A stretch of DNA of 64,000 nt from Streptomyces sp. NBC_01549 (GCF_026339955.1 NZ_JAPEPW010000001.1:4273001-4337000); one strand, 5' to 3'. Numbered from the stretch's first letter, positions 17,746 to 26,881 are shown. Translations and numbers: made by a program. Notes: a model not told the origin generated them from the sequence alone.

Positions 17746-19080
17746 CTACGGTCGCCACACCACCCGATGCTCCGCCAAATGCGACAGCACCGCGTGATTG
17801 GCCTCCCAGCCGTCAGGGAACTTCACCGTGACCCCCAGCTGCACCGGCTCCGTCGACGGATGGTCGTCCAGCAGCTCCGTCACTCCCGCCCGGCACACCA
17901 CGATGCACGCGTGCCGATGCCGCGAGGCGAGGACGCACAGCCGCCCCGTCTCCAGGTGGAACGCGGTCGCGTCGGGCCGCCCGGACAGCGGATGCAGCAC
18001 CACGGTGACGTCGAACTCCCTCCCCTGGAGACGATTCGCCGTGTCGACGGTGACGTCCGCGACCCCGAGGTCGGCGAGCGCCGCCCGTACGGCCGCCGCC
18101 TGATCCCGGTGCGCCGTGCCGACGGCGATCCGGTCGGCGGTCAGCGGCACCGGTTCGTCCGCCCGCTCCGAGGTGGCCGCACCGCCCCGGTCCAGCAGCC
18201 GTCGTACGACCTGGGCCACCGCCCGTACCGCCTCGGGGTCCGTACGCGGCGTGTGCCGGGCCGGCAGCTCCAGCAGCCCCCAACCCGCCTCCGCCGCCTC
18301 GTCGATGACCCGGTCGGGACCCGAACCGTCCGACGCCACACCGAACTTCAGCCGCCGGTCACCATGGCCGGTGCCGCTGCGGAACGGCGTGTACGGGTAG
18401 AACGCGTCCGAGACCAGCGGCGCCGCCGAGGCCGGCAGCCGCCACGACACCGGGAGGCGGTGCTGCGGCAGTTCGGGGTTGTGGGCCAGCAGGGTCGTCA
18501 CCGCGGACGCCGACGGGTCGTACGACAGCCCCGCCCACTGCTCCGAGCCGACGATCGCGAACGGGTCCAACTGCCCGGGATCGCCGACGAACAGCGCCCG
18601 CTCGAAGAGCCCCGCCACGGCCAGCAGCGCGTCCGACCGCATCTGGTAGGCCTCGTCGACGATCGCGTGCCGCCATGGCTCGATCCCCTTGACGTGGGCC
18701 CACTTGGCGGCGGTCGACACGACCACGTCCAGCCCGGCCAGATCGCCGGCCTTGGCGGACTTGCGTACGTTCGGCAGGTCGTCCAGAGCCTTGTCGTAGG
18801 GGTCGGGGTCGCTGCTGTGCAAGCGTCCCACCGGCAGCTCCGCGTTCTTCTCGGCGAGTCGCAGCACCAGGTCGTCGACCTGCGCGTTGGTCTGCGCGAT
18901 GACCATCAACGGGCGCCCGGCGGAGGCGAGTTCGAGCGCCGCGCGGACGACGAGGGTGGATTTCCCGGCACCCGGGGGCGAGTCGACCACGACTCCGCGG
19001 TGCGTGCCGTGCAGGGTGTCGCGCAGGATCGCGTCGGTGGCGCGGCCGGCCGCGGCTCCGGGATCGAAGACGGTGGTCAC
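17746..19080 (-). CDS. Upf1/Dna2-like superfamily 1 helicase/ATPase
   Basis: A 444-residue ATPase. Motifs run in SF1 order: Walker A GAGKST (residues 37-42), Ia IAQTNAQVDDL, II VDEAYQ (matching the DEAxQ form of Upf1/Dna2 helicases), III FVGDPGQLDPF, IV SWRLP, V DTANRLQGREFDVTVV and a degenerate VI LASRHRHA. There is no accessory nuclease or large 1B insertion, so it is a minimal helicase core. GTG 19080 overlaps the stop of the preceding gene (GTGA), and it is the last of three coupled genes with a Cas4/RecB-like nuclease as the first. The joint nuclease-helicase role is inferred. Confidence 0.88.
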   Translation of the reverse strand: MTTVFDPGAAAGRATDAILRDTLHGTHRGVVVDSPPGAGKSTLVVRAALELASAGRPLMVIAQTNAQVDDLVLRLAEKNAELPVGRLHSSDPDPYDKALDDLPNVRKSAKAGDLAGLDVVVSTAAKWAHVKGIEPWRHAIVDEAYQMRSDALLAVAGLFERALFVGDPGQLDPFAIVGSEQWAGLSYDPSASAVTTLLAHNPELPQHRLPVSWRLPASAAPLVSDAFYPYTPFRSGTGHGDRRLKFGVASDGSGPDRVIDEAAEAGWGLLELPARHTPRTDPEAVRAVAQVVRRLLDRGGAATSERADEPVPLTADRIAVGTAHRDQAAAVRAALADLGVADVTVDTANRLQGREFDVTVVLHPLSGRPDATAFHLETGRLCVLASRHRHACIVVCRAGVTELLDDHPSTEPVQLGVTVKFPDGWEANHAVLSHLAEHRVVWRP

Positions 19081-20693
19081 AGGAGGTCCTCCTCCGTCAT
19101 CGGGTCCGGCTGCGGCACTGCGTCGGGCTCTCCCGGCGGTCCGCCGTGCGTCCACGGGGTCTCCTCCGGGTCGGGCAGCTTCGCGCCGCCCCGCTGTTCG
19201 TGCTCGAAGAGCGTGAAGCAGAGGAGGTCCCCCTTCTCCGGCACGGACCCCGTCTCGGGTTCCTTGCCGCGCCCCATCTTGTCGACGATCCGCAGGACCA
19301 CCAGACCGTCGCCCTGCCCGTCGCCCTCCGGTGACTCCTCGTACCCGACGAACTCGGCCGCCTGCGGCTTTCCGCCCAGCGACCGGTACACCTTCGTCCG
19401 CTCCCCGAGGTGCGGCCGGTCGTCCGTGCGCACGGTCACCAGGGGGCGGGGGCTGGGCCGCTTGCTCTCGCTGTACGCCATGACGACGTCCGTGACCTCG
19501 CCAGCGAAGGCCTCGCCGACCAGCCGTCGCCCGGCCATGACCAGCGGATCGTCGAGGGCTTCCTGCGCGTCCAGGCGGGCCTGTTCGCGCTCGCGCGTGG
19601 CCAGCTTGTTCGCCGCGGTGACCGCGTCGTCACGGCGCGGCTGCGGGGGCTCGCCCGCGGTGATCCGGTCGCGGTGGCCGGTGAACGACCAGCGGTCGCG
19701 GGTCCACCGGTCGGTCGCGTGGGTGCCCTCGGGGAGCGTCCGCAGCAGGTCGAGGCCACGCCACACCGCGTCCCAGGTGGGCCGGGTGACCTGCTCGACG
19801 AGGGCGCGGATCTCGTGCTCGGCGGCGGTGAGTTCACCGAGCCGGTCGTCCGCCTCCAGGCCGTCCTCGGCGCCGGCCAGGGCGGTCCGCGCGCGGTCGT
19901 AGCGCTCGATGGCGGGAGCGAGCAGTTTGTTGTCGAAGGCGGGGTCGGTGGCAGGCCCGGCGGGCGGGCACACGAGCTGTCCCCGGGCGTCCCGCCGCAA
20001 CTCGGCCCGCAGCGCGGCCTCCGCGCCCGACGCGCCCTCCGGGGGGTCGATCCAGGCGAGCAGCGCCCCCAGGTGCTGGTCCTCCAGGCTGCTCTGGCCG
20101 GTCGCCCAGTGCCGGGACAGCACGTCGGTGAGGGCGAGCAGCAGGGCCGATCCGGGCACCCGGGCCCGCTCCCCGAAGTGCGTCAGCCACCGCCCGAGCA
20201 ACGGCACCCGGGGCGGCGCCGGATGGGGTGCCTCCGGCTCCTGCTCCGCGGTGCGCCGAAAGCGCGTGGAGCGGCCGAGGAGCCGTACGAACTCCACGCC
20301 CGCGCGGCTCGGCACGATCAGCTGCGGGGCGTCCGCGCACAGTTCGACCTCGACCTTGACGCGCTTGCCGGTCTCGGGATCGGTCTCGCTGCGCTCGGCC
20401 GCCTCGACGACGTCCGCGTACGTGTCCACGTACGGCAGTACGACATCGGCCAGCTCCGCGAGGAACGCGAACCGCAGGTCACGGTCCCGGGGCTGGGGCA
20501 CGACCAGCAGGCGGGGCGCGTCCCGGTCCGTGCCGACCAGCGCCCCGAGCGGGGCCCCGGCCTCACCCGCGGTGGTCAGCGGTACGAACACCAGGGGCCG
20601 CTCGGTGAGATGCCGGTGCCGCACGGTGGCGAGGGGCTGGGCCCGCCCGCTCTCGACGGCCTCCAGCCGGGCGAGGGTGGCGATCAGCGACAA
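19077..20693 (-). CDS. Unrecognised 538-residue protein between nuclease and helicase genes
   Basis: No known domain could be recognised. The N-terminal third looks alpha/beta (RPLVFVPLTTAG, PRLLVVPQPRDRDLRFAFLA). A central region rich in Glu/Arg/Ala is probably helical or coiled-coil (about 260-420). The C-terminal part contains VTVRTDDRPHLGERTKVYR and GLVVLRIVDKMG. No signal peptide, membrane span or metal-binding cysteine cluster is visible. It overlaps the upstream nuclease gene by 10 bases and the downstream helicase gene by four, so all three should be made together. A bridging, DNA-binding or target-recognition subunit is possible but not shown. Confidence 0.82.
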   Translation of the reverse strand: MSLIATLARLEAVESGRAQPLATVRHRHLTERPLVFVPLTTAGEAGAPLGALVGTDRDAPRLLVVPQPRDRDLRFAFLAELADVVLPYVDTYADVVEAAERSETDPETGKRVKVEVELCADAPQLIVPSRAGVEFVRLLGRSTRFRRTAEQEPEAPHPAPPRVPLLGRWLTHFGERARVPGSALLLALTDVLSRHWATGQSSLEDQHLGALLAWIDPPEGASGAEAALRAELRRDARGQLVCPPAGPATDPAFDNKLLAPAIERYDRARTALAGAEDGLEADDRLGELTAAEHEIRALVEQVTRPTWDAVWRGLDLLRTLPEGTHATDRWTRDRWSFTGHRDRITAGEPPQPRRDDAVTAANKLATREREQARLDAQEALDDPLVMAGRRLVGEAFAGEVTDVVMAYSESKRPSPRPLVTVRTDDRPHLGERTKVYRSLGGKPQAAEFVGYEESPEGDGQGDGLVVLRIVDKMGRGKEPETGSVPEKGDLLCFTLFEHEQRGGAKLPDPEETPWTHGGPPGEPDAVPQPDPMTEEDLL

Positions 20694-21928
20694 GGGGCCA
20701 CCTCCGGGAGGTCTTCACTGCGCAGCTCCGGCCGGCCGGTGGGAGGCGTCGCGCGCCCCCGCAGGGCCTCCGACCGCAGTGTCGCGGCCCTGCGCAGGGC
20801 CGCGACCGCCGGGTCGTCGGGGTCCCCGGCCGCGCCGTGGGCCGCGGCCAGGACCTCACCGATCGTCGTCAGCCCGCCCAGCTCGGAGCGGAGCGAACGC
20901 CCCAGGGCCGTCACCACGCCTTCGGCGCGGGAGCGGTCACGGCAGTGGAAGGCGAGCTCACAGGCGGCAAGGCACTCGGGGGCGTACGCCGCGGGGACGG
21001 ACTCGACGGCGGTCGTCAGGTCGGCGGCCGGGAGGTCGGGGCCGAAGCAGGTGCCCTCGGGGAGGGTGTCCGCGATGTCCTCGACGCGTGTGAGGCGGGC
21101 CAGCTGGCGGCGGGTGACCGCGCGCTGCTTGCGGATGTCGACGGCGGACGCGGTGGGCAGGTTGGAGAAGTCCTTGGGGCAGACCAGCAGGACCCGGTGG
21201 CGGACCTCGGGGGCGGGGTCGCCGCCTTGGGCGAGGTGCGCGGCGACCTCCTCCAGGGCGAGCACGTAGACCGCGGACTGGCGGGCGGCGGCGCCCACCT
21301 TCGCCGGGTCCGCGGAGCCGTCCAGCATCGGGAAGGACTTGATCTCGACGACCGTCCAGCTTCCGTCGGGGTGGACGACGACGGCGTCCGGCTCCAGGAA
21401 GGCGGGGGAGCCCGCGACGTCGAGGGCGAGCATGGGGTGGTCGAGCAGGGTCCAGACGCCGGCCGCGGTGGCCTCGCGCAGAGCGAGCGCCGTACGGGCC
21501 GCGCGCCCCTCGGGGCCGACCGCGCTCAGGTCGGGGACGACACCGGCCGTGGGCGGCTCGGCGCCCGGGTCCAGCTTCTCGTGCACCAGCCGCAGCAGCT
21601 CCGCGCCGCCGTCGGCCTTGACCCGCGCCTCGAACGCGTTCCCCCGCATGAAGGCGAACTGGGACTGGCCGAAGGCGGACGGCGAGCCCAGCGCGTCCGC
21701 CAGCTTCGCCTTGTCGACGCCCGCGCCGTCCAGCAGGGCGCGCCGCTCGCACCCGGGGTTCGCGGCGAGCGCCGCGAGGGCCCGCGCGTCCAGCGCCTTC
21801 GGCGGTACGGCGGGACCGCGCAGCTCAGCGAGCCGCTGTCGCAGCGCCTTCCCCGGCATCCTTGGGGGAGGCACCCGGTTCGGCTTCGGGCCCGGGTAGG
21901 GACTCGCGCTGTCGGGGAATTCGCTCAC
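20684..21928 (-). CDS. Cas4/RecB-like PD-(D/E)XK nuclease with probable iron-sulphur cysteines
   Basis: About 414 residues from GTG 21928 (VSEFPDSAS); ATG 21859 is an alternative. RecB-family nuclease motifs appear in order: GNAFEARV (E about residue 100), PDAVVV (D181), VEIK (E195, K197) and QSAVYVLAL (Q217, Y221). Cysteines flank them in the Cas4/AddB pattern: C60 before the core and ECLAACELAFHC (C319, C323, C329) after it, suggesting a 4Fe-4S cluster; the C-x3-C spacing is one residue longer than usual. The 5' end overlaps the PAP2 gene in another frame by about 100 bases. Adjacent helicase and unknown genes suggest a DNA-end or single-strand processing complex. Confidence 0.8.
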   Translation of the reverse strand: MSEFPDSASPYPGPKPNRVPPPRMPGKALRQRLAELRGPAVPPKALDARALAALAANPGCERRALLDGAGVDKAKLADALGSPSAFGQSQFAFMRGNAFEARVKADGGAELLRLVHEKLDPGAEPPTAGVVPDLSAVGPEGRAARTALALREATAAGVWTLLDHPMLALDVAGSPAFLEPDAVVVHPDGSWTVVEIKSFPMLDGSADPAKVGAAARQSAVYVLALEEVAAHLAQGGDPAPEVRHRVLLVCPKDFSNLPTASAVDIRKQRAVTRRQLARLTRVEDIADTLPEGTCFGPDLPAADLTTAVESVPAAYAPECLAACELAFHCRDRSRAEGVVTALGRSLRSELGGLTTIGEVLAAAHGAAGDPDDPAVAALRRAATLRSEALRGRATPPTGRPELRSEDLPEVAPCR

Positions 21929-22826
21929 CCGCGGAAGTCTGGCATCCACCACTGACAATCGAGGAACGCGTGCCGCGCGTAGCGTCCGCGACCCACGGGA
22001 TGCGGGCACCCAGCGACTCCCGCACGCGGTCCGCGAGCCGCATCACGTACGGGGCCAGCAGCAGCCCGATTCCCATCACCGTGACACCCGCCACCGCGTC
22101 GAGGAAGTAGTGGTTGGCGGTGCCCATCACGACGATCGTGGTCATCAGCGGATAGGCGATGCCCGCGAGCCGGGCGACGCGCGTGCGGCCGTGGCGCCAC
22201 AGCATCACTCCGCACCACAGCGACCAGCCCACGTGCAGGCTGGGCATCGCCGCGTACTGGTTGGTCATGCCGCCGAGGCCGCGCGGTGCGCTCGCCTCGC
22301 CGCCCCACCAGCCGTACGAGCTGTACTGGGCCATCGTGTCGACGAAGCCGTGGCCCGCGGAGAGCAGCCGGGGCGGGCAGGTCGGCAGCAGCGTGAAGCC
22401 GATGAGGCCGATCAGGGTGGAGGTCATCAGCCAGGTACGGGCGGCGCGGTAGCGCATGGCCCGGGAGCGGAAGAGCCAGATGAGGATCGCGGGCGTCACC
22501 AGATAGTGCAGCGACGCGTACCAGAAGTCGGCGGGGACGCCGAGCCAGGCCTCGCGGGTGAACAACCGGTTCAGCGGGTGCTCGGCGTTGAGGTGGAGGG
22601 CCTTCTCGATGCGCAGGATCTCGAGGCCGTGGTCGACGGCGTCGCGGGTGTCGCCCCGGGCGAGCAGCCGGCCCGCCGAGTACGACGCGTACACCAACAC
22701 GAGCAGTGGCAGCTCGGTCCACCAGCGCAGCCGGGTGTGGGACGCGGCGGCGGTCCGCAGCTCGGTCCACCGGCGGAGCCGGGCGCGTGGTGCCGCCTCG
22801 GTTCGCCGTGCATCGGTCTGCGGCAT
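21825..22826 (-). CDS. PAP2-family membrane phosphatase
   Basis: A 333-residue membrane protein with about six transmembrane helices. PAP2 motifs are YAAMPSLHVGWSLW (catalytic His) and TANHYFLDAVAGV (second His and Asp). ATG 22826 is preceded by GGGGAGGG; ATG 22844 is an alternative. The last 60 residues are hydrophilic and disordered-looking, and this extension overlaps the start of the nuclease gene. Family members dephosphorylate lipid phosphates or act in inositol-phosphate lipid chemistry (aureobasidin-resistance type). The substrate is unknown. Confidence 0.9.
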   Translation of the reverse strand: MPQTDARRTEAAPRARLRRWTELRTAAASHTRLRWWTELPLLVLVYASYSAGRLLARGDTRDAVDHGLEILRIEKALHLNAEHPLNRLFTREAWLGVPADFWYASLHYLVTPAILIWLFRSRAMRYRAARTWLMTSTLIGLIGFTLLPTCPPRLLSAGHGFVDTMAQYSSYGWWGGEASAPRGLGGMTNQYAAMPSLHVGWSLWCGVMLWRHGRTRVARLAGIAYPLMTTIVVMGTANHYFLDAVAGVTVMGIGLLLAPYVMRLADRVRESLGARIPWVADATRGTRSSIVSGGCQTSAGERIPRQRESLPGPEAEPGASPKDAGEGAATAAR

Positions 22827-23087
22827 CCGATCGCCCTCCCCCATCTGCTTGCGTGACCTGTGGTTGCTGCTTGCGTGACCAGCCGATTGCGGTCCGGTGA
22901 CGCGACCATCCGATTTTACGGTGTATGTGAACGGCCTAAGGAGGCGCCCCCGGTCGTCAAAGACGCAGAGATCGGCCACCGGGTTGCCCGACGAGCCGGT
23001 GAGCGATGATGGAGTCACCCATCCCCCAGGTCCGCGTCTCCTCCTCGTCCCGTACGTCCTTCACGCGAACCGGAAAGGCTTCTCTCC

Positions 23088-23684
23088 ATGGCACCGCGCA
23101 TCCTGCTGGCCCGGCACGGTCAGACGGAGTGGTCACTGTCCGGCAAGCACACCGGCAGGACCGACATCCCGCTCCTGGAAGAGGGCCGACGCGGCGCCAA
23201 GGTGCTGGGGGAGCGACTGCACCGGGCGCCCTTCGACGGGCTCCCCGGCGTCGAGGTGCGCACCAGTCCGCTGGCCCGCGCGCGTGAGACGTGCGAACTG
23301 GCCGGCTTCGGCGAGCGTGCCACCACCTGGGACACGCTCATGGAGTGGGACTACGGAGCGTACGAAGGCATGACCCCGCCCGAGATCCAGGCGGTCCGCC
23401 CGGGCTGGTTCATCTGGCGTGACGGTGTCCCCGAGGGGGAGACCCTGGATCAGGTCACGGCGCGCGCGGACGAGGTCGTCGCGTGGGCCCGTGCGGAGGA
23501 CCGGGATGTGCTGGTCTTCGCGCACGGGCACATCCTGCGCTCGATCGGCGCCCGCTGGCTCGGCCTCCCGCTCGACTTCGCGGCCCGTATCCGCCTCAAC
23601 CCGACCTCGCTGTCGGTGCTCGGCTGGGCTTACGGAGAGCCCGCGATCGAGGCGTGGAACGACTGCGGGCACCTGACCACGTAA
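23088..23684 (+). CDS. Histidine phosphatase (phosphoglycerate mutase-like) family protein
   Basis: A 198-residue enzyme with the phosphohistidine motif LLARHGQTEWS (RHG, residues 9-11), the mid-chain RTSPLARARETCELAG and the second histidine in VFAHGHILR. The length suits a small-molecule phosphatase such as CobC- or SixA-related enzymes. ATG 23088 follows AAAGG. It is divergent from the PAP2 gene and convergent with the HTH regulator. The substrate cannot be inferred. Confidence 0.92.
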   Translation: MAPRILLARHGQTEWSLSGKHTGRTDIPLLEEGRRGAKVLGERLHRAPFDGLPGVEVRTSPLARARETCELAGFGERATTWDTLMEWDYGAYEGMTPPEIQAVRPGWFIWRDGVPEGETLDQVTARADEVVAWARAEDRDVLVFAHGHILRSIGARWLGLPLDFAARIRLNPTSLSVLGWAYGEPAIEAWNDCGHLTT

Positions 23685-23704
23685 GCACCGGCCGGCGGCT
23701 GGGA

Positions 23705-25153
23705 TCACGCGATGCGCGGCAGACTCGCGTGGCGCTCGAGGAACGCCGACACACCCGACGCCCGGCGGTGCGGCAGCAGTACGCGCGCGGTGCCCGCCAA
23801 CATGGTCTGGATACGCGACGACTGGACCTCGCCCAGCAGGTCGAGGACGCGCAGACCCGCGACGGCGGCCTCGTCGGGGCGGCCGCCGCGCGCGAGGTCG
23901 TCGGCGAGCTCGGCCGTGTAGAGGGCGATGTTGCGGGTGAAGTGCGGGTCCTGGAGATGCGCGGCGCGCCGGGCGTGCCGGGCCGCGCGGGTCCAGTCGC
24001 CCAGCGTCGACCAGCACTGCGCCTCCAGACCCTCCAGTTCGGCCTCTCCGTAGAAGGTCATCCACTCGGGATCGGTCTCCGAGGGGCCGCGCTCGAAGAG
24101 CGTCTGTGCGCGGACGAGTGCCTGCTCGCACCCCGGGCGGTCGGCGAGTCCGGCCCAGCCGCCCGCCTCGCGCAGCGCGAGCAGCGACAGCAGCCGCGGG
24201 GAGCCGAGCGGGCGCGCCGCGCGCTGTGCCGCCTGCGCCGCGCGCACGGCCTCGCGGGGGCGCCCCGCGTCGCGTGCCAGGAACGCCGTGTTGCAGAAGG
24301 CGTGCGCCTCGAGGGCCGGGTCGCCGGCCATCCGGGCGGTCGCCAGCGCCTCGGCGTAGTGCGAGCGCGCGTCGTCGAAGCGCCCGGAGTCGTGTGCCAA
24401 CCAGCCGACCGAGATCGCCAGTTCACCCGCCCCCGCGTACAGCCGGTCGGCGGTGGTCTGCCGGGTGGTGCCCGCGTCGAGCAGCTCGTAGGCGGTCCGC
24501 AGCGGTGCGGCGGCCCGCCGGTAGAGGCCGTCGGCCCCGTGCCGGTCGTCGAGCAGCCGGATCCGGCGGACGGCCTCTTCGAGGGCGCCCGCCTCGGACG
24601 TCCCCACCCGGTGGCCACGACGGCCCGCGGCCGCGGCCGGAGCGCCGAAGGCGACCCCGAAGGGGCCCAGTGAGGCAGCCGCCACGGTGGCGGTGCCTCC
24701 AGTCATGAATGCGCGACGTTGCACGTCGCTCTCCTCGTGGTTCTCGTGCGTGTCATACGGGTCCTGCGTGTCATACGTCTCGTGCGTCTCCTCCGTCTCA
24801 CCAGTGGCGTACGTCGGGCTCGTGGTGTGGGGAGGGGGCGCCTCGTCCGTGCCGCGCGCCCCCCGGCCGCGTACGGACGAGCGGGGCGAGAAGCCCAGAT
24901 CGGTCAGCGTGCGGCCGGGGAACATGTGCAAGAACACCCGTTCGTAGGCGTAGTTGGGGCAGCGGATCTCGCCTGCCTCCACCCGTCCGATGTAGCGCGC
25001 GTCACAGCTGACCCGCTCGCCGATCTCGCGCGCGGCCCTCCGCACCGCCGCGGCGAACTCGCCCGGCGAGCGCTGTCCGCGCAGCCGCCGGAAGGCGAGA
25101 TTCGGCCGTGGTGGCCGGGGGGACTGGGACGAGGTCACCGCTGACGACGCCAT
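23705..25153 (-). CDS. HTH-type transcriptional regulator with TPR-like domain and internal Tat-like segment
   Basis: About 482 residues, starting at ATG 25153 (MASSAVTSS); the frame stays open upstream but family resemblance does not. An N-terminal HTH-like region (FRRLRGQRSPGEFAAAVRRA, RYIGRVEAGEIRCPNY) resembles regulators of the NsdA-like group. An acidic Thr/Glu/Tyr/Asp/His-rich linker follows (about 120-150). Then comes RRAFMTGGTATVAAASLGP, which looks like a twin-arginine/hydrophobic segment in the middle of the protein. A C-terminal array of helical repeats (about 200-480) resembles TPRs. It is divergent from the small gene at 25454. The role is probably regulation of development or metabolism. 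Confidence 0.82.
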   Translation of the reverse strand: MASSAVTSSQSPRPPRPNLAFRRLRGQRSPGEFAAAVRRAAREIGERVSCDARYIGRVEAGEIRCPNYAYERVFLHMFPGRTLTDLGFSPRSSVRGRGARGTDEAPPPHTTSPTYATGETEETHETYDTQDPYDTHENHEESDVQRRAFMTGGTATVAAASLGPFGVAFGAPAAAAGRRGHRVGTSEAGALEEAVRRIRLLDDRHGADGLYRRAAAPLRTAYELLDAGTTRQTTADRLYAGAGELAISVGWLAHDSGRFDDARSHYAEALATARMAGDPALEAHAFCNTAFLARDAGRPREAVRAAQAAQRAARPLGSPRLLSLLALREAGGWAGLADRPGCEQALVRAQTLFERGPSETDPEWMTFYGEAELEGLEAQCWSTLGDWTRAARHARRAAHLQDPHFTRNIALYTAELADDLARGGRPDEAAVAGLRVLDLLGEVQSSRIQTMLAGTARVLLPHRRASGVSAFLERHASLPRIA

Positions 25154-25453
25154 GGCCGGGCCCTCTCTTACGAACCGTCGAACCATGCCGGACTCAAGGC
25201 GAGTTGTCCGTGTCGTACCGTGTGTCGCCTCGTCCCGGCGGAGCAAGAACGTACCTGCTGTGACGGTGTCGACACGCTTCGTTTGGCTACAAAACGGATA
25301 TCTCATGCACGATCTGCCATGAACTGCCATCCTTTGCGGCTGTGTTACGCCGTAGCCGTTGACGTTCTGACGCGTTGAGCCCTGTGAACCGGGAGCGCAC
25401 CCGAACTCCCGACCCGCTCGTGCAGGAGGAGGGGTTCCGTGTTGGAGGCCGGG
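25154..25453. other. Divergent promoter region
   Basis: A 300-base gap between the HTH regulator and a small conserved gene. TTGACG at 25359-25364 could be a -35 element for the rightward gene. AGGAGGAGG around 25424-25432 and GGAGG at 25444-25448 precede its start. No repeat or RNA structure was recognised. Confidence 0.35.
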
Positions 25454-25885
25454 ATGGAGAGCACCGAGTTTCGTACGCCGCTGTCGACCGCCGAGCACAG
25501 GCTGTCCCCCGAGTGCGGCGCCCCGCCGGAGCCGGTCGCCGACTGCGACCTCGTGACCGTTCCGGCGCGTCAGGGGCTGGAGGCGGTCGACATCCTCCGC
25601 CGCGGCTCCTGCGACTTTGTCGGACCCGTCCTGCACGACGACGGCTGCGACACCCTCGGCTTCCTGGTGCCGCCCGGCACCGCCGACGCCTGGGACGTGC
25701 CGGGCAGCACCTGCACCCAGACCAACGGCCGCGGCCTCAGCCTGGTGACCCCCGCGCCCCCGGTCGAGGGCTCGGACTGGCTGCTGCCGCCCGGTGACGC
25801 GGATCTCGCGACCGACCCGGCCGTCCTTCGGGCGGCGCTGGGCGAGGCGGCCCGGCTGATCGAGGCCGCGGACAACTGTTGCTGA
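25454..25885 (+). CDS. Hypothetical protein, probably conserved in streptomycetes
   Basis: A 143-residue protein with no recognisable domain. It is acidic and relatively cysteine-rich (DCDLVTVPARQGLEAVDILR, GSCDFVGPVLHDDGCDTLGF, GSTCTQTNGRGL, ending NCC). There is no signal peptide. ATG 25454 is preceded by GGAGG; GTG 25439 is an alternative. It is divergently paired with the HTH/TPR regulator, which may control it. Its composition suggests a small globular cytoplasmic protein that could use the cysteines for metal or redox chemistry; this is speculation. Confidence 0.75.
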   Translation: MESTEFRTPLSTAEHRLSPECGAPPEPVADCDLVTVPARQGLEAVDILRRGSCDFVGPVLHDDGCDTLGFLVPPGTADAWDVPGSTCTQTNGRGLSLVTPAPPVEGSDWLLPPGDADLATDPAVLRAALGEAARLIEAADNCC

Positions 25886-25960
25886 CGCGGTGATCACCGA
25901 CCGGTCGCCCGCACGGGCCGCCGCTGGCCCGACCTCCCCGTACGCCCTGATAATGGCGGG

Positions 25961-26878
25961 GTGGGAAGGTCGAGGAACAAGCGGTCCGACGACGCGCGGG
26001 GCGCGGCACGTGAAGCGTCGCGCGGTGCGCGCCGCGGGCAGGCGTCCGCCGACGCCGTCGTCGAGACGGTCGAGGGCGGCCTCGCCGAGCTGATACCCGA
26101 CCGGGACCGCCCGCGCGCCTGGACCCTCCTCATCGACGGCGCGCCCCAGTCCCACGTCGACCTCGACGACCCCGCCCATCTGAGCTTCGAGTACCAGCGC
26201 CGCCTCGGCCACGTCATCGACCTCGTGGCCCCGCCCGGCAAGCCCGTGCACGCCGTCCACCTCGGCGGCGGCGCCTTCACCCTGGCCCGCTACACCGCCG
26301 CGACCCGCCCCCGCTCCACCCAGCAGGTCGTCGAACGCGACGGGGCCCTCGTCCAACTGGTCCGACGCGAACTCCCCCTGGACCCGAACGCCCGCATCCG
26401 GGTGCGCTCCCTGGACGCCCGTGAAGGCCTAGCCAAGGTCCCCGACGGCTGGGCGGACCTGGTGATCGCGGACGTGTTCAGCGGCGCCCGCACACCCGCC
26501 CACCTGACCTCGGTCGAGTTCCTCACCGACGTCCGCAGAACCGTCAAACCCGGTGGCCTGTACGCCGCCAACCTCGCCGACGGGCCCCCGCTGGCCCACC
26601 TGCGCGGCCAGATCGCCACCGCCGCCACCGTCTTCCCCGAACTCGCCCTCATCGCCGACCCGACGGTCCTGCGCGGCAAACGCTTCGGCAACGCCGTCCT
26701 CGTGGCCTCCGACCACCCCCTGCCCCTGGCCGAACTGACCCGCCGAGCGGCCTCGGACCCCCACCCGGCCAGACTCGAACACGGCAAGCAGCTCACCGAC
26801 TTCACCGGCGGAGCGATACCGGTGCTGGACGCGACAGCGGTCGCATCCCCGGCCCCGCCGGCTTCTGTGTTCCGGTGA
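25961..26878 (+). CDS. Spermidine-synthase-like SAM-binding protein
   Basis: A 305-residue protein with a GTG start at 25961. The N-terminal 35 residues are basic. The domain AWTLLIDGAPQSHVDLDDPA / LSFEYQRRLGHVIDL matches the polyamine-synthase-like fold, and VHAVHLGGGAFTLARY is the glycine-rich SAM loop. VVERDGALVQLVRREL and DLVIADVFSGARTP complete the nucleotide pocket. The usual aspartate pair for putrescine binding is not obvious, so it may be a non-canonical methyl- or aminopropyl-transferase. It is monocistronic and is followed by a short hairpin and a repeat. Confidence 0.85.
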   Translation: MGRSRNKRSDDARGAAREASRGARRGQASADAVVETVEGGLAELIPDRDRPRAWTLLIDGAPQSHVDLDDPAHLSFEYQRRLGHVIDLVAPPGKPVHAVHLGGGAFTLARYTAATRPRSTQQVVERDGALVQLVRRELPLDPNARIRVRSLDAREGLAKVPDGWADLVIADVFSGARTPAHLTSVEFLTDVRRTVKPGGLYAANLADGPPLAHLRGQIATAATVFPELALIADPTVLRGKRFGNAVLVASDHPLPLAELTRRAASDPHPARLEHGKQLTDFTGGAIPVLDATAVASPAPPASVFR

Positions 26879-26881
26879 GTG

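Noticed and set aside
25154..26356. N-terminal extension of the 23705-25153 regulator to about 880 codons
   Set aside because: The upstream part overlaps two plus-strand genes with good starts and shows only shadow-like composition.
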